From NCBI GenBank assembly GCA_002842145.1, contig PHCF01000004.1, positions 30,462-94,461 on the forward strand: a stretch of DNA of 64,000 bases. The letters run 5' to 3'. Numbering within the stretch: the stretch's first letter is position 1; each line of letters opens with the position of its first letter. Position numbers and translations under genes: made by a program. Positions 25,647-34,711 of the stretch are shown one piece after another. The notes beneath the pieces were generated by a model. That model saw nothing but the letters and a program-made list of their open reading frames with translations, was not told the origin of the DNA and searched no databases. The stretch comes from Betaproteobacteria bacterium HGW-Betaproteobacteria-6 (GTDB taxonomy: Bacteria; Pseudomonadota; Gammaproteobacteria; Burkholderiales; Rhodocyclaceae).

Positions 25647-26532
25647 AATTCCCAGTACTCGAGCACTTCTGGCTTTCGAAGCCGCAGCAAGCCATGAAAA
25701 CTTTTCAAAGGCTGCTGAAGATTTATGCGTGACGCAAAGTGCCATTTGCAGGCAGATTGCCTACCTCGAAAGTTTTGTCGGGCTAAAACTCTTTCGTCGG
25801 TCAAAGCGCGGGGTGACCTTGACCGAAGCGGGCAAGACTTATGCCCGAAAGATTTCCAGTCAGCTGGATGCAGTGGAACGAGATACCACTCACCTCATGT
25901 CAGAAACAGGATTCGGCGGGTCCATCGAACTGGCCGTCTCCCCTACCCTTGCATCGAGATGGTTAATACCGCGCCTCGCCGATTTTCGCCAGGTGCAGCC
26001 GGAAATTACCGTCCATCTAACGACTTGTACACGCCCTTTCCTTTTTGATGAAACCGAGTTTGACGCGGCAATTCTCGCCAGCGGCGCAACATGGCCAGGT
26101 GCGGAATCCGTTTATCTCATGAGCGAGGCAGTGACACCGGTCTGCAGTCCGAGACTAATCGCGCCAGACTCGCGAATTGTCCCCGAAGCGATCTGCCAAT
26201 TCCCATTGCTTCAGCAAACTACACGGCCTTACGCATGGCGATTGTGGTTCGAGTCGATTGGAATAAATTTCCAGAGCGACATGGTTGGCCCAAGATACGA
26301 CCTGTTTTCCATGTTGAGCCAAGCTGCAATGTTAGACATGGGAATCGCCCTCATTCCCCCACAACTGATCGAGCATGAGCTTTCTCAAGGACTACTGATT
26401 ACCCCAACGCCGGAATGCACATTCAGTGACCGCGCCTACTATCTGACTTATCCTGAGGCGCGATCCAACAGCGAAAACCTTCGAGTATTTCGTCAATGGT
26501 TAACTGAACAAACATCAGGACGACTTATTTAA
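25636..26532 (+). CDS. LysR-family transcriptional regulator, GcvA-like
   Basis: A 298-residue regulator. The N-terminal winged HTH reads RALLAFEAAASHENFSKAAE, then DLCVTQSAICRQIAYLESFV (residues about 9-48), the GcvA/AmpR-type pattern with RALLAFEAAA. A periplasmic-binding-protein-like effector domain follows (SIELAVSPTLASRWLIPRL, DAAILASGATWPGAESVYL). Start taken at ATG 25636 in the second copy of the tandem repeat; an open frame exists upstream to 25576 but would run through the operator. Divergent from etfB, so likely controls the etf-gct operon and itself. Inducer unknown. Confidence 0.88.
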   Translation: MRRRIPSTRALLAFEAAASHENFSKAAEDLCVTQSAICRQIAYLESFVGLKLFRRSKRGVTLTEAGKTYARKISSQLDAVERDTTHLMSETGFGGSIELAVSPTLASRWLIPRLADFRQVQPEITVHLTTCTRPFLFDETEFDAAILASGATWPGAESVYLMSEAVTPVCSPRLIAPDSRIVPEAICQFPLLQQTTRPYAWRLWFESIGINFQSDMVGPRYDLFSMLSQAAMLDMGIALIPPQLIEHELSQGLLITPTPECTFSDRAYYLTYPEARSNSENLRVFRQWLTEQTSGRLI

Positions 26533-27389
26533 TTAGGTTGGGCTTTGATAATCACCGTGTTTTACGCCTAGCAGATGGGATACCCATTATTTCGGACAAT
26601 GGCCTTCCAAAGTTCTCGTGTAGTTAAATTACTTATCGGCACATTGTGCTACCACTCCCAAAAAATGGAATATGCATGAAAAATCTATGCAATCCGTTAC
26701 ATACACCTTATATTGAACAGCGATACATATTACTCTGGATAAATAGCGTAACTTTGCAGAAAAATTATTTACCGACTTTCGCAGCTTCAACTCAGCCTAT
26801 TCGCTGGAGATGCAAGTATTTTGTTAACCATCGCCATAGTCGCAGGAATGCCAACTCCCTTGTTTGAATTAAGTTGGCGGCACGAGATAGCAATGATGAA
26901 CCACCTACTGTCATTATCAACGCCATTCGCAAGCCATTAGAATTCCGAGCGCTTTCGAATGGCGCCTCCTCTCGTTGCATTGAAGCCTGCCAGTCAATTC
27001 CGGAAACTGATCGTGCTTTCACCCATTCGATTCTGGAATGGTACCGGCTCCAAGTCGACGTCGCAGTCAATAACTGACTAATTTATCTTGTCAGACAATG
27101 CCGGTTAATTGTCCTTACACCTATCCCACACAGGGACACCGTCTTCTTGTGGTAAGCGTTCCCGTCTTGCAACTTCGTTAAGAATAACGCCATGAATATG
27201 TCTATCTTGTCTCGCGCCGATATAGTCATTGAGTTATACGTTTTCTCCACTCAGGTGACTGTAAGCTGATCACTAGACTCGAACACCTGCACAGATTCCG
27301 TTGACGCAACCGCGACATTACTTGTAACCGTCAGACTGACAGACTCTCGAAGATTGAGTCGATACTCCATCAAAAGGTAGGAGACCTAT
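26533..27389. other. Long intergenic region without a supported gene
   Basis: About 860 bases between the LysR-family gene and the small island protein. Short open frames on both strands around 26790-27077 have no recognisable motif or ribosome site. The region may be the decayed junction of the island module that begins at 27390; no attachment-site repeat was found by eye. Confidence 0.5.
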
Positions 27390-27686
27390 ATGAAAACTGC
27401 TTCAGTGACATGTCTGAGAACACTGGCTGAACCGCTGGCAGCCTTATCCCTCTCGCATTTGAACTCGGACACCCGCCAGAGGCTGGCCGATGATGACCTT
27501 TCAGTCAATGCCTATCCGACCGCCTGTGGCGGCATCCTCTACGTCGGTAGGCCACGCCAACGTATTCCGACCGAAGCGGATTTGGCTGCAATCTTTGAGA
27601 TCGCCGAGCAGGCTGGTATCGTCTGGTTAAAATTCGATAACGAGGCCGCGGTAATCGACGGTCTACCAATTTTTGAGACAAAATAG
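27390..27686 (+). CDS. Small DUF5983-like protein of mobile/island context
   Basis: A 98-residue acidic protein with LSLSHLNSDTRQRLADDDL near residue 20, a GGILYVGRP strand near residue 48, and an ending WLKFDNEAAVIDGLPIFETK. The layout S/T-x-H-(I/L)-x-x-x-T-x-x-x-L, then a YV strand and a terminal D-x-L-P-x-(Y/F)-E/D motif resembles DUF5983 proteins often carried on plasmids and integrative elements. ATG 27390 has AGGAG upstream. Function unknown. It is divergent from the DUF1173/recombinase pair and shares their higher GC, so it probably belongs to the same island. Confidence 0.5.
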   Translation: MKTASVTCLRTLAEPLAALSLSHLNSDTRQRLADDDLSVNAYPTACGGILYVGRPRQRIPTEADLAAIFEIAEQAGIVWLKFDNEAAVIDGLPIFETK

Positions 27687-27778
27687 CCCGCATCGTGAGT
27701 GGCGCTACTTTAGGTCTATGCATTAGGACCGGCCCATACATGAATTTTTCCTGCGACTATTGCACGTTAGCCATGCCA

Positions 27779-28987
27779 TCAGGGAGAGCCGGCAACACAT
27801 TTCAGGGATGGCATCGGTTGTTCGGTCGACCATACCCAGGTCGCGTCGCCCCCGCGCTTGATGGCTTTTTCCTTTGCCGCCCGCTCCTTGGCATCCAGAA
27901 ATGGACTGACTATGTGCAATGGGATAATGGACGGTCCTGCATCGAGTAGCAACGCATTCGGGAAACCCGCAACACTTCTCGCATCGTAGCGCAGCGGCTT
28001 GATGAAATGTCGGCGCTGTGCGACCAGGGCGTCAATCAGCGGCAACTCGTGCACTCCCTCGACGGGAATCCAGTGTTCGCTAAGCAGCATTAAACTCACC
28101 GTATCAATTTCATAGGTATATTCGCGACGGGCGCGGATCAATGAGGTCATGATCAGGCGTGTCGGACGACCTAGATCGGCATCCCGCGCCTCGAACAAAG
28201 GTGCAAACACACGTTCGATGCGATCCCAACTTCGGCTTGTTATCAGCAACGGCGTATCTGGCATATGGCGGATCCACACCCGGCGCCCCAACATCGTCGC
28301 TTCATTTGCCTTGTACTCGCCGATTACGACGGCCAGCGACGCCTCTTCTTCCCGAAGGCTTAGCACCGCAAGTTTCTCGTGTCGGCGTTGCGCTACGCCA
28401 ACTTTAGAGCTTTCGCTAAAGGGTTCTGGCACATACAACCTATCGACCAGTGGCACGCCCTTCACCATGATCCCCACGGCTGCCTCCATCAGGTATTTGC
28501 ACAGCACCCCTTGATTGCGTTTTCCAAACATAGCAGGTGTCCAGCGGTTGAAACCCGCGCGCTCGAAAAGGAAGTGCGCCAAGGCGCGCAAGGACATACG
28601 CAGCCTAGGTACATCAACCTCCCGCACCTCCCGAGACTCTGCTCGTGGCACACTTCGCCCTAATTTTCGCGACCAGGGGAAATCAACACGCAACTCCACC
28701 TTGCCGGGTTCTGGCTCCAGCACCGCTTCACCCATGAGTTCGCCCAAGCCTGACTGTTGTGGTTCCGGGTCGTAGGATGGACAAGCAGGATGATGGGCAC
28801 TACCGCTACCCGGCATCCGCTTAACCACAAAGTTGCTGTGCCTAGCGACATACATTTCAATACCACCTGGTACGCACAGACAGCGCGGTCGCACAAGAGT
28901 GTCATAAGCATCAGCAAGTGCCGCCTGCAGTTGCGGATCCTCCTCTTCGAACTCGCAGCCTTTAATGGCAAACCGCTGGCGCTCCAT
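27779..28987 (-). CDS. DUF1173-family protein
   Basis: A 402-residue protein with the family's N-terminal signature: PRCLCVPGGIEMYVARHSNF at about 34-53, KRMPGSGSAHHPACPSYDPE at about 56-75, and SGLGELMGEAV. The Cys/His spacing (C-L-C, H-H-x-x-C) looks like a metal-binding knuckle. Central motifs HFLFERAGFNRWTPAMFGKR are also typical. DUF1173 proteins have no established function and recur in proteobacterial genomic islands and conjugative elements. It follows the recombinase-like gene by eight bases and is probably co-transcribed with it. Confidence 0.85.
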   Translation of the reverse strand: MERQRFAIKGCEFEEEDPQLQAALADAYDTLVRPRCLCVPGGIEMYVARHSNFVVKRMPGSGSAHHPACPSYDPEPQQSGLGELMGEAVLEPEPGKVELRVDFPWSRKLGRSVPRAESREVREVDVPRLRMSLRALAHFLFERAGFNRWTPAMFGKRNQGVLCKYLMEAAVGIMVKGVPLVDRLYVPEPFSESSKVGVAQRRHEKLAVLSLREEEASLAVVIGEYKANEATMLGRRVWIRHMPDTPLLITSRSWDRIERVFAPLFEARDADLGRPTRLIMTSLIRARREYTYEIDTVSLMLLSEHWIPVEGVHELPLIDALVAQRRHFIKPLRYDARSVAGFPNALLLDAGPSIIPLHIVSPFLDAKERAAKEKAIKRGGDATWVWSTEQPMPSLKCVAGSP

Positions 28988-28995
28988 CGCGGCAC

Positions 28996-29937
28996 TCAGA
29001 CTAAATCGTCGAGCAATTCTGCGAGCGTCGGCTTGGGTCGTGGGAGCAGTTCCCTTACCGCGCTTCGCTCTCCAATACCAAGGATTGTACCGACCTGATC
29101 CTCATCGCCCCCCCTTGTGTACATCCGTGATATCACCGTTAGACGGGCCGATTGCGCACTCAGTCCCTTGAGTTCAGCGTAGCGAAACAATTTTCGATAA
29201 ATTTCCAGCAAGACGCGGCATACGTAGCGTTTCTGGCCAGGCCCACCATTTGAAGTAATTTTGTAAGCCTCGCCAGTCGGCGACAAAAACAAGCTGCTGT
29301 TCGGATCTAGGCCTCGATAAAGATCCGGCTCGCCAATGCCATGCCTACACTCACACCGTTCGCGAAAGTAGGCAGCCAGTGCATTTTCAAGGCGCCTGCT
29401 ACTAAAATATAAAGGGCGCAGCTTGCCATTGATCGCTGCCTCGGGTCGCAATTCCGACTCCCGACAAACGCTTCCGTCCGGATTTAGATAATCGCGCACC
29501 TCAAGACGCGCAATCTCTAGAGGGCGCAAACCTGTTGCAAAAAGAATGTAGTACAAGGCCAAATCGTGCCAAGGGCGACTAGTCCGGCCCTTGATGCGAA
29601 TTGCGCCCTGCTCAACTTCAAGTACCGATAGCACCCTCGCTGTGCGGGCATTCAAGGCCGCCTGCGGCACAAAACCGGCCAGCGCAACGTGGATAGCTTC
29701 CCGATGCAGACGCAAGCGTCGGACAAAGGCTGCACCTTCCTCTTTAAGGCCCTCGACACCAACAGCCTGGGTTAGTTGGATGGCAAGCGATTTTATGCGC
29801 CGCTCAACTGCAGTACGCGAAATACCGAAACGTACCGCTGCCGCTTCATAGGTGAGGCCATCGACCACCGCCTTAAGCATTTCGGCTGATTGCGCCAACA
29901 TATCCGTGCGTTGATGGGTTTCATTTTCACCTGACAT
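28996..29937 (-). CDS. Tyrosine-recombinase-like protein with N-terminal HTH, catalytic residues incomplete
   Basis: A 313-residue protein. The N-terminus has a helix-turn-helix-like segment, LTYEAAAVRFGISRTAVERR (about 28-47). The middle carries the box I pattern of tyrosine recombinases, YILFATGLRPLEIARLEVRD, including the first catalytic Arg. In the C-terminal box II region, SARLTVISRMYTRGGDEDQV followed by GTILGIGERSAVRELLP, the second Arg is present. However, the usual Gly-His becomes Gly-Ile, and no Tyr stands where the nucleophile should be. It is therefore probably not a working integrase; a DNA-binding or accessory role with the DUF1173 partner is possible. Confidence 0.7.
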   Translation of the reverse strand: MSGENETHQRTDMLAQSAEMLKAVVDGLTYEAAAVRFGISRTAVERRIKSLAIQLTQAVGVEGLKEEGAAFVRRLRLHREAIHVALAGFVPQAALNARTARVLSVLEVEQGAIRIKGRTSRPWHDLALYYILFATGLRPLEIARLEVRDYLNPDGSVCRESELRPEAAINGKLRPLYFSSRRLENALAAYFRERCECRHGIGEPDLYRGLDPNSSLFLSPTGEAYKITSNGGPGQKRYVCRVLLEIYRKLFRYAELKGLSAQSARLTVISRMYTRGGDEDQVGTILGIGERSAVRELLPRPKPTLAELLDDLV

Positions 29938-30324
29938 GCCTTACTCCCTTCTCAAACCACTGACCAAAATGCGTCCTTATGCTCAACCGCTCAGCACACT
30001 TTCACCAGGTGAAATCACTATTAAAACAAAGGGATTTCGACATCGCTCTGGGAATATTAGTCGTCTGAAAATGGACTTTTCGTTGCAAAATTGTTCCGTT
30101 GTAAATACGAAAACTAGAGATAGCCACAAACGAAAACTGTCATTAGAAATGAGAGCCAGACCAGCTTCGTTGCGCAGCACCCCCTTTTCTTCAAATAACG
30201 CACCCAAACCATCATGTTTTAGTTGATATGAATTTCGCTCCGGCCCTTGGACGAGAACCTTCAGAGCAAGCAATCTTTTTGGCCCCTCCAAAGAACGCAA
30301 AAGCAAAGATTGTTCTCCGTTATC
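29938..30324. other. Intergenic region without a supported gene
   Basis: About 390 bases separating the island recombinase gene from the IclR-family gene. It contains AT-rich sequence and no motif-bearing frame; promoter of the recombinase/DUF1173 pair is expected near 29940-30020 but none was convincing. Confidence 0.5.
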
Positions 30325-31179
30325 TCAATTCCTTAGCTCACCGGCATTTGCGTATCCGTAACCAAGTCGTATCGAGAGCTTTGTAGCTGCCTCCTTGACG
30401 CAGAGCGCCAAGGAACTATCCCATTCCATATTGAAGTGACCAATTGTCCCGCCCGACATGATTGCCGCCACCATACTTCCCGTATGGTCGAATACTGGTG
30501 CGCTAAAGCCGTTTATTCCTGGCGCGAAACCACCGCTCGCCCGGGCTATGCCACGGCAGCGAATTTCTGTTAATCGCTCTTCAAATTCGCGCATCAGCGC
30601 CATCTGGGTTGTTTTTCCCGCTTTCGCAGCCACCCCCAGTTCCGCATCGAGCACCTTTTTCAATAAGGGAGATTGATAAAAGGCGGCAAAGACTCGGCCG
30701 GTTGCTGTGGTGGTGAGCGGCAAAACTATCCCTGTCCGAAGAGTTACTGTTACCGGCCCGGTTGCTTCGATGCAACGTACGCAAGTAGCGCCATTGGTAC
30801 CCCATACAGCCAGTGCAACGGTCTCGCCAATTTCTTCACAAAGATCTTCAAGAATAGGCGTTGCCAAACTGACCGGTTCAATCCGCGCAAGGCTAGCAAG
30901 CCCCAGAGTCAAGGCAAAATGGCCTAGGGCATAGCGACCGGTATTGGCATCCTGCTCTACCAGTCCCATGCGTACAAAGCTCACCAAATAGCGATGTGCT
31001 TTTGATGCCGGCATCCCAACAGACTTGGCAAGATCACGCAACATCATCGATTTGCCGTTGGCGGCGAGCGCAGCTAGTAGCCTCGAGCCAATTTCGACAG
31101 ATTGAACACCTTGTGCCTGCTTGACAGGATCGCTCGTCATTGTTTGAGGTAAAGCTTTGATCCGCCTTTGACTGCCCAT
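30325..31179 (-). CDS. IclR-family transcriptional regulator
   Basis: About 284 residues. N-terminal winged HTH: SVEIGSRLLAALAANGKSMM, LRDLAKSVGMPASKAHRYLV (about 25-65). The effector domain has LATPILEDLCEEIGETVALA, TVTLRTGIVLPLTTTATGRV, and GFAPGINGFSAPVFDHTGSM, all IclR landmarks. Start at ATG 31179, five bases after the ETF-QO stop (31184), is used; ATG 31140 is an alternative, and neither has a strong ribosome site. As the last gene of a run that includes ETF-QO it may report on a catabolic intermediate; IclR regulators often control aromatic and short-chain acid catabolism. Target unknown. Confidence 0.87.
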   Translation of the reverse strand: MGSQRRIKALPQTMTSDPVKQAQGVQSVEIGSRLLAALAANGKSMMLRDLAKSVGMPASKAHRYLVSFVRMGLVEQDANTGRYALGHFALTLGLASLARIEPVSLATPILEDLCEEIGETVALAVWGTNGATCVRCIEATGPVTVTLRTGIVLPLTTTATGRVFAAFYQSPLLKKVLDAELGVAAKAGKTTQMALMREFEERLTEIRCRGIARASGGFAPGINGFSAPVFDHTGSMVAAIMSGGTIGHFNMEWDSSLALCVKEAATKLSIRLGYGYANAGELRN

Positions 31180-31183
31180 AAAA

Positions 31184-32830
31184 TTACATATTTGGATAAT
31201 TGGGACCCTCACCACCTTGCGGGACCACCCAGTTGATGTTCTGTGTCGGATCCTTGATATCGCAAGTCTTACAATGCACGCAGTTCTGGGCATTGATCTG
31301 CAAGCGAGGATTCTGACCAGTTTCATCGCGCACGATCTCGTACACCCCGGCAGGGCAATAGCGTTGCTCAGGGGCATCGTAATATGCAAGGTTCAGGCAA
31401 ATCGGCACAGAACTATCTTTGAGCCTCAAATGACAGGGCTCGTCTTCCTCATGATTGGTGTTCGAGATAAAAACTGACGAGAGACGGTCAAAGGTGAGTA
31501 CGCCATCTGGCTTGGGGTAATCGATTCGCTGACATTCAGCTGCCCTCTTTAGCTTCTCGTGGTCGGGGCCGCTGTGGTGAAGTGTCCACGGCGCCTTACC
31601 GCGAAAAAGAAGCTGATCGATTCCGAACATCAAGCTGCCCAGATAGAGTCCCTTGGCCATCCATGGCTTGAAGTTACGGGCTCTGTACAACTCCTCATAC
31701 AGCCAACTCTTGCTGAATGATTCCGGAAAAGCAGCAAGTTCATCGCCACTACGACCAGCAAGGACTGCATCGAAAGCCGCCTCTGCAGCCAGGGAGCCAC
31801 TCTTGATTGCGCAGTGCGAGCCTTTGATGCGCGACGCATTCAAGAAGCCAGCATCATCACCAAGCAACGCCCCACCTGGAAACACCAGTTTGGGTAGCGA
31901 CTGCAGCCCTCCTGCAGCAATGGCGCGCGCACCATAGGCAATGCGCTTGCCACCTTCAAGAAACGTACGAATCGCCGGATTGGTTTTCAGCCGCTGGAAT
32001 TCTTCGTAAGGAGAAAGATATGGGTTTGTGTAACCAAGTCCGGTCACGAAACCAACCGAAACAAGGTTATCTTCCATGTGATAAAGAAAACCGCCGCCAT
32101 ACGTATCTGGGTCAAGTGGCCAACCGCCGGTATGGATAACAAGGCCAGATTGGTGCTTCTCCGGATTAATCTCCCAGAGCTCTTTTATTCCAATACCATA
32201 AACCTGTGGGTCAACATGATTGCGCAGATTGAATTTTTGCTCAATCTCCTTGCCAAGATGGCCACGGCAACCCTCAGCAAACAAAGTGTATTTAGCGTGC
32301 AATTCCATACCTGGCTGATACGCTGGACCATGACTGCCGTCCTTGAGAACCCCCATGTTGCCAGTCGCGACGCCCTTCACTGAACCATCATCGTGGTACA
32401 ACACCTCCGCCCCGGCAAAACCGGGGTATATTTCGACGCCGAGCTCTTCAGCTTGCTGGCCTAACCAGCGGCAGAGATTACCAAGGCTAATTACATAGTT
32501 GCCCGCATTGTGAAAACAGCTTGGCAGCAACCAGTTTGGAATCTTTGAAGCTCCACCTTCCTTGAGAATCAGGAACCGGTCTTCCGTGACAATAGCGTTG
32601 AGAGGTGCGCCGAGAGCTTTCCATTCGGGTAGAAGTTCAGTCAGTGCCTTTGGATCCATCACCGCACCAGAAAGAATATGACCGCCGATTTCTGAGGCTT
32701 TATCAATTAGACAGACACCAATCTCGTTCCCACCCTGGGCCGCCAGCAGCTTTAGGCGAATCGCCGCGGCAAGCCCTGCAGGGCCGCCACCAACAATTAC
32801 GACGTCGTATTCCATCGCTTCACGTTGCAT
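31184..32830 (-). CDS. Electron transfer flavoprotein-ubiquinone oxidoreductase
   Basis: A 548-residue ETF-QO, full length for the family. FAD site: DVVIVGGGPAGLAAAIRLK (about 9-27). Quinone and membrane-surface segments in the middle include HTGGWPLDPDTYGGGFLYHM and GDDAGFLNASRIKGSHCAIK. The C-terminal ferredoxin-like [4Fe-4S] domain has RYCPAGVYE and INAQNCVHCKTCDIKDPTQN, giving the four cysteines. It passes electrons from ETF to the quinone pool at the inner membrane, linking acyl-CoA and glutaryl-CoA dehydrogenation to respiration (nitrate or oxygen). ATG 32830 with AAAGGA upstream. Its partner etfBA is at 23.8-25.4 kb. Confidence 0.95.
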   Translation of the reverse strand: MQREAMEYDVVIVGGGPAGLAAAIRLKLLAAQGGNEIGVCLIDKASEIGGHILSGAVMDPKALTELLPEWKALGAPLNAIVTEDRFLILKEGGASKIPNWLLPSCFHNAGNYVISLGNLCRWLGQQAEELGVEIYPGFAGAEVLYHDDGSVKGVATGNMGVLKDGSHGPAYQPGMELHAKYTLFAEGCRGHLGKEIEQKFNLRNHVDPQVYGIGIKELWEINPEKHQSGLVIHTGGWPLDPDTYGGGFLYHMEDNLVSVGFVTGLGYTNPYLSPYEEFQRLKTNPAIRTFLEGGKRIAYGARAIAAGGLQSLPKLVFPGGALLGDDAGFLNASRIKGSHCAIKSGSLAAEAAFDAVLAGRSGDELAAFPESFSKSWLYEELYRARNFKPWMAKGLYLGSLMFGIDQLLFRGKAPWTLHHSGPDHEKLKRAAECQRIDYPKPDGVLTFDRLSSVFISNTNHEEDEPCHLRLKDSSVPICLNLAYYDAPEQRYCPAGVYEIVRDETGQNPRLQINAQNCVHCKTCDIKDPTQNINWVVPQGGEGPNYPNM

Positions 32831-32949
32831 GTTTTTCCTTTACAGGTACCAACCGTCAGCCCGAGACTCACAGAGCCAATGCTGAACGGTTAGAAAATAT
32901 AACCAGATAAAACTCAGTTCCACTTTCGACAGCCAGCACGGCCGCTTAC

Positions 32950-32970
32950 GCAAATATCTAAAATATTTGC
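32950..32970. promoter_or_regulatory. Inverted repeat upstream of the ETF-QO gene
   Basis: GCAAATAT (32950-32957) / ATATTTGC (32963-32970), 8-base perfect arms with a 5-base centre, about 120 bases upstream of the ETF-QO start. No T-run follows on either strand, so an operator is more likely than a terminator. Confidence 0.4.
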
Positions 32971-33002
32971 CATATAAAAAACCTCGCAACAATTAAAACT
33001 GT

Positions 33003-33296
33003 TCAAATAGATTGCCGCAGAAAATTTAGTTGTTCATCCAGTTGCTGATAAGATTCATCGATCCAATCTGAGAGATACATGAGCGATAAGTAGCGAGGCT
33101 GAATATCCGTATCAATCGTCTTATCTAAGCGCCGCTGAAGTGCCGCCAACAAATTCGAATTATTGCCCGGAAAATCTATTACCCTATTAATTAATTCGAT
33201 TCGCAATTTTTCAAACTCAACAGGGTCTGACTCTGCCAACAGAAATATATCCTGAAGATTAATTTCCGTCCCACCAAATGAGAAATTACCATTCAC
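33003..33296 (-). CDS. DUF3135-like small protein
   Basis: A 97-residue protein: LQDIFLLAESDPVEFEKLRI, then ELINRVIDF near residues 15-42, NNSNLLAALQRRLDKTI, and a C-terminal helical segment ending FLRQSI. The DPxxFExLR start and the later R-R-L motif resemble DUF3135, a small family of unknown function in beta/gamma-proteobacteria. Low GC compared with flanking enzymes. It lies between ETF-QO and the peroxiredoxin-like gene on the same strand. ATG at 33296; a weak GGTG/TAAGG-type site precedes it. Confidence 0.6.
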   Translation of the reverse strand: MNGNFSFGGTEINLQDIFLLAESDPVEFEKLRIELINRVIDFPGNNSNLLAALQRRLDKTIDTDIQPRYLSLMYLSDWIDESYQQLDEQLNFLRQSI

Positions 33297-33523
33297 CTTA
33301 GATTCCTCGTGCTTTAAAGTTAGGCATTAATACTCGCTTACCCTAAACAAGATTCGCATTACACCCACCCTGGCAGTAGCACAATAAACGAGATAAGCAG
33401 TCAACAACTCAGAAAATAACTCTCCTCACATTTAGCAATATCTGCAGTGCAACGATAAACATCAGCCAGCCGGAGATTTTGAAGAACAAAGCAGCAGAAA
33501 AAATATCAATCCAAAGATATTTT

Positions 33524-34165
33524 TCATAAACACCGACTTAATTCAATCCAGTCTTCAAGTGTGGTCCAAGATAAGGCTCTATTGTTCTCTTGAACAAGGA
33601 TTTTCTCAACTACACCATCATTAACTATGAGTGCATAAATCAACTCACCAGAGGGTATTTCGAGATACCTTTGTTCATCAAATAAGCCAATAGTCGAAGT
33701 CCAGTTCGCTCCGGAGTCAGACATTAGTCGCAGATAGCTCCTCTTTCCTAGTTGCAAGCCCCAAACACCAACTATGAATGGATTTTGAATGGCTACTACC
33801 CAAACCTCGTTCACGACCTTACCGACAATTTTTTCAGCAAGCCCAGCGTAATTATTTAACTTAACTGAGTAATCCCGATAACAACCGGATAACCCAAAAA
33901 TAGCGACTTTATTTCCTGATAATGAATCTTTTAGATTTCGATCAACCGGACGAATGTTTCTAAGCTCGACATTGAGAATTTGAATCTCTCTTAAGACTCC
34001 TCTGGCAACATTATCACCAAGTGCTACTCGAAAAGGTGAAACACTCTTCTCAGTTGAGACATTTAAATTACCAAATTCAGAGTCATGCAAAGCATCTCGA
34101 CTAGCACTCGGGTTTTGTTTACATAGCCGCAAATTAACTTGTTGTGATGACGAAAAAACAACCAT
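33524..34165 (-). CDS. Peroxiredoxin-5-like protein lacking the peroxidatic cysteine motif
   Basis: A 213-residue protein whose residues 46-213 follow the redoxin (Prx5/PMP20) pattern: FRVALGDNVARGVLREI, NKVAIFGLSG (86-94), YAGLAEKIVGKVVNEVWVVA, NPFIVGVWG (where family members have D-x-F-V-M-x-A-W), a GLF strand, and IPSGELIYALIVNDGVVEKI. The active-site loop that should read P-G-A-F-T-P-x-C-S is G-C-Y-R-D-Y-S (94-100): the Thr-Pro pair and the peroxidatic Cys position are lost, with a different Cys (95) at the place of the Ala. About 45 extra N-terminal residues have no known motif. Peroxidase activity is unlikely; a structural or regulatory role is possible. AAGAGGAA precedes the ATG. Low GC like its small neighbour. 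Confidence 0.65.
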   Translation of the reverse strand: MVVFSSSQQVNLRLCKQNPSASRDALHDSEFGNLNVSTEKSVSPFRVALGDNVARGVLREIQILNVELRNIRPVDRNLKDSLSGNKVAIFGLSGCYRDYSVKLNNYAGLAEKIVGKVVNEVWVVAIQNPFIVGVWGLQLGKRSYLRLMSDSGANWTSTIGLFDEQRYLEIPSGELIYALIVNDGVVEKILVQENNRALSWTTLEDWIELSRCL

Positions 34166-34229
34166 CTCAGTTCCTCTTAACTTCTAAAACCCTGCTTAGG
34201 AAATGCATAATCCTAGACACAATTGCGGC

Positions 34230-34616
34230 TCAGAATGGCGCTTGAACTGGAATAGAAGTACGTTCTGCGACTATCCGATTTCCTGCATCAACATAGACGA
34301 GACATGGCCGTAGATTCGATAATTCAGCTTCTGCAAAGACGCCATAACTGGCGATAATTAGCAGATCGCCCGGTGCCGCTTTGCGTGCGGCTGCGCCATT
34401 TACAGAGATAACCCCGGAGCCACGCTCACCTAGAATGGCGTAGGTTGTAAAACGCTCCCCATTCGTGACGTTGTAAATATCAATTTGCTCATACTCACTG
34501 ATACCGGCCGCCTCTAGAAGGTTTTCATCAATTGCACAAGAGCCCTCATAGTTAAGCTCTGCATGTGTTGTAGTTACGCGATGAAGTTTTCCTTTAAGGC
34601 AAACTCGATTAACCAC
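34230..34616 (-). CDS. panD: Aspartate 1-decarboxylase (PanD)
   Basis: A 128-residue PanD proenzyme, normal length. Self-cleavage site is Gly25-Ser26 in [10 protein letters not shown], giving the pyruvoyl group. [57 protein letters not shown] and DLLIIASYG are conserved; Lys9 and Tyr-type active-site residues are present. It makes beta-alanine for pantothenate and hence CoA. Start is a GTG with AAGGAG seven bases upstream. It stands downstream of the acyl-CoA dehydrogenase pair rather than with panB/panC. It may be a second copy that supports CoA demand during growth on the CoA-dependent pathway; the rest of the genome is needed to know if it is the only one. Confidence 0.93.
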   Translation of the reverse strand: MVNRVCLKGKLHRVTTTHAELNYEGSCAIDENLLEAAGISEYEQIDIYNVTNGERFTTYAILGERGSGVISVNGAAARKAAPGDLLIIASYGVFAEAELSNLRPCLVYVDAGNRIVAERTSIPVQAPF

Positions 34617-34711
34617 TTCAATTCTCCTTACGGAATTTTCTTGTTACAACTTCCCAAAGGAATCAAGCATTACAAAAATCCCATTTGAAAAACATTCAAA
34701 CAATGCTGCGC

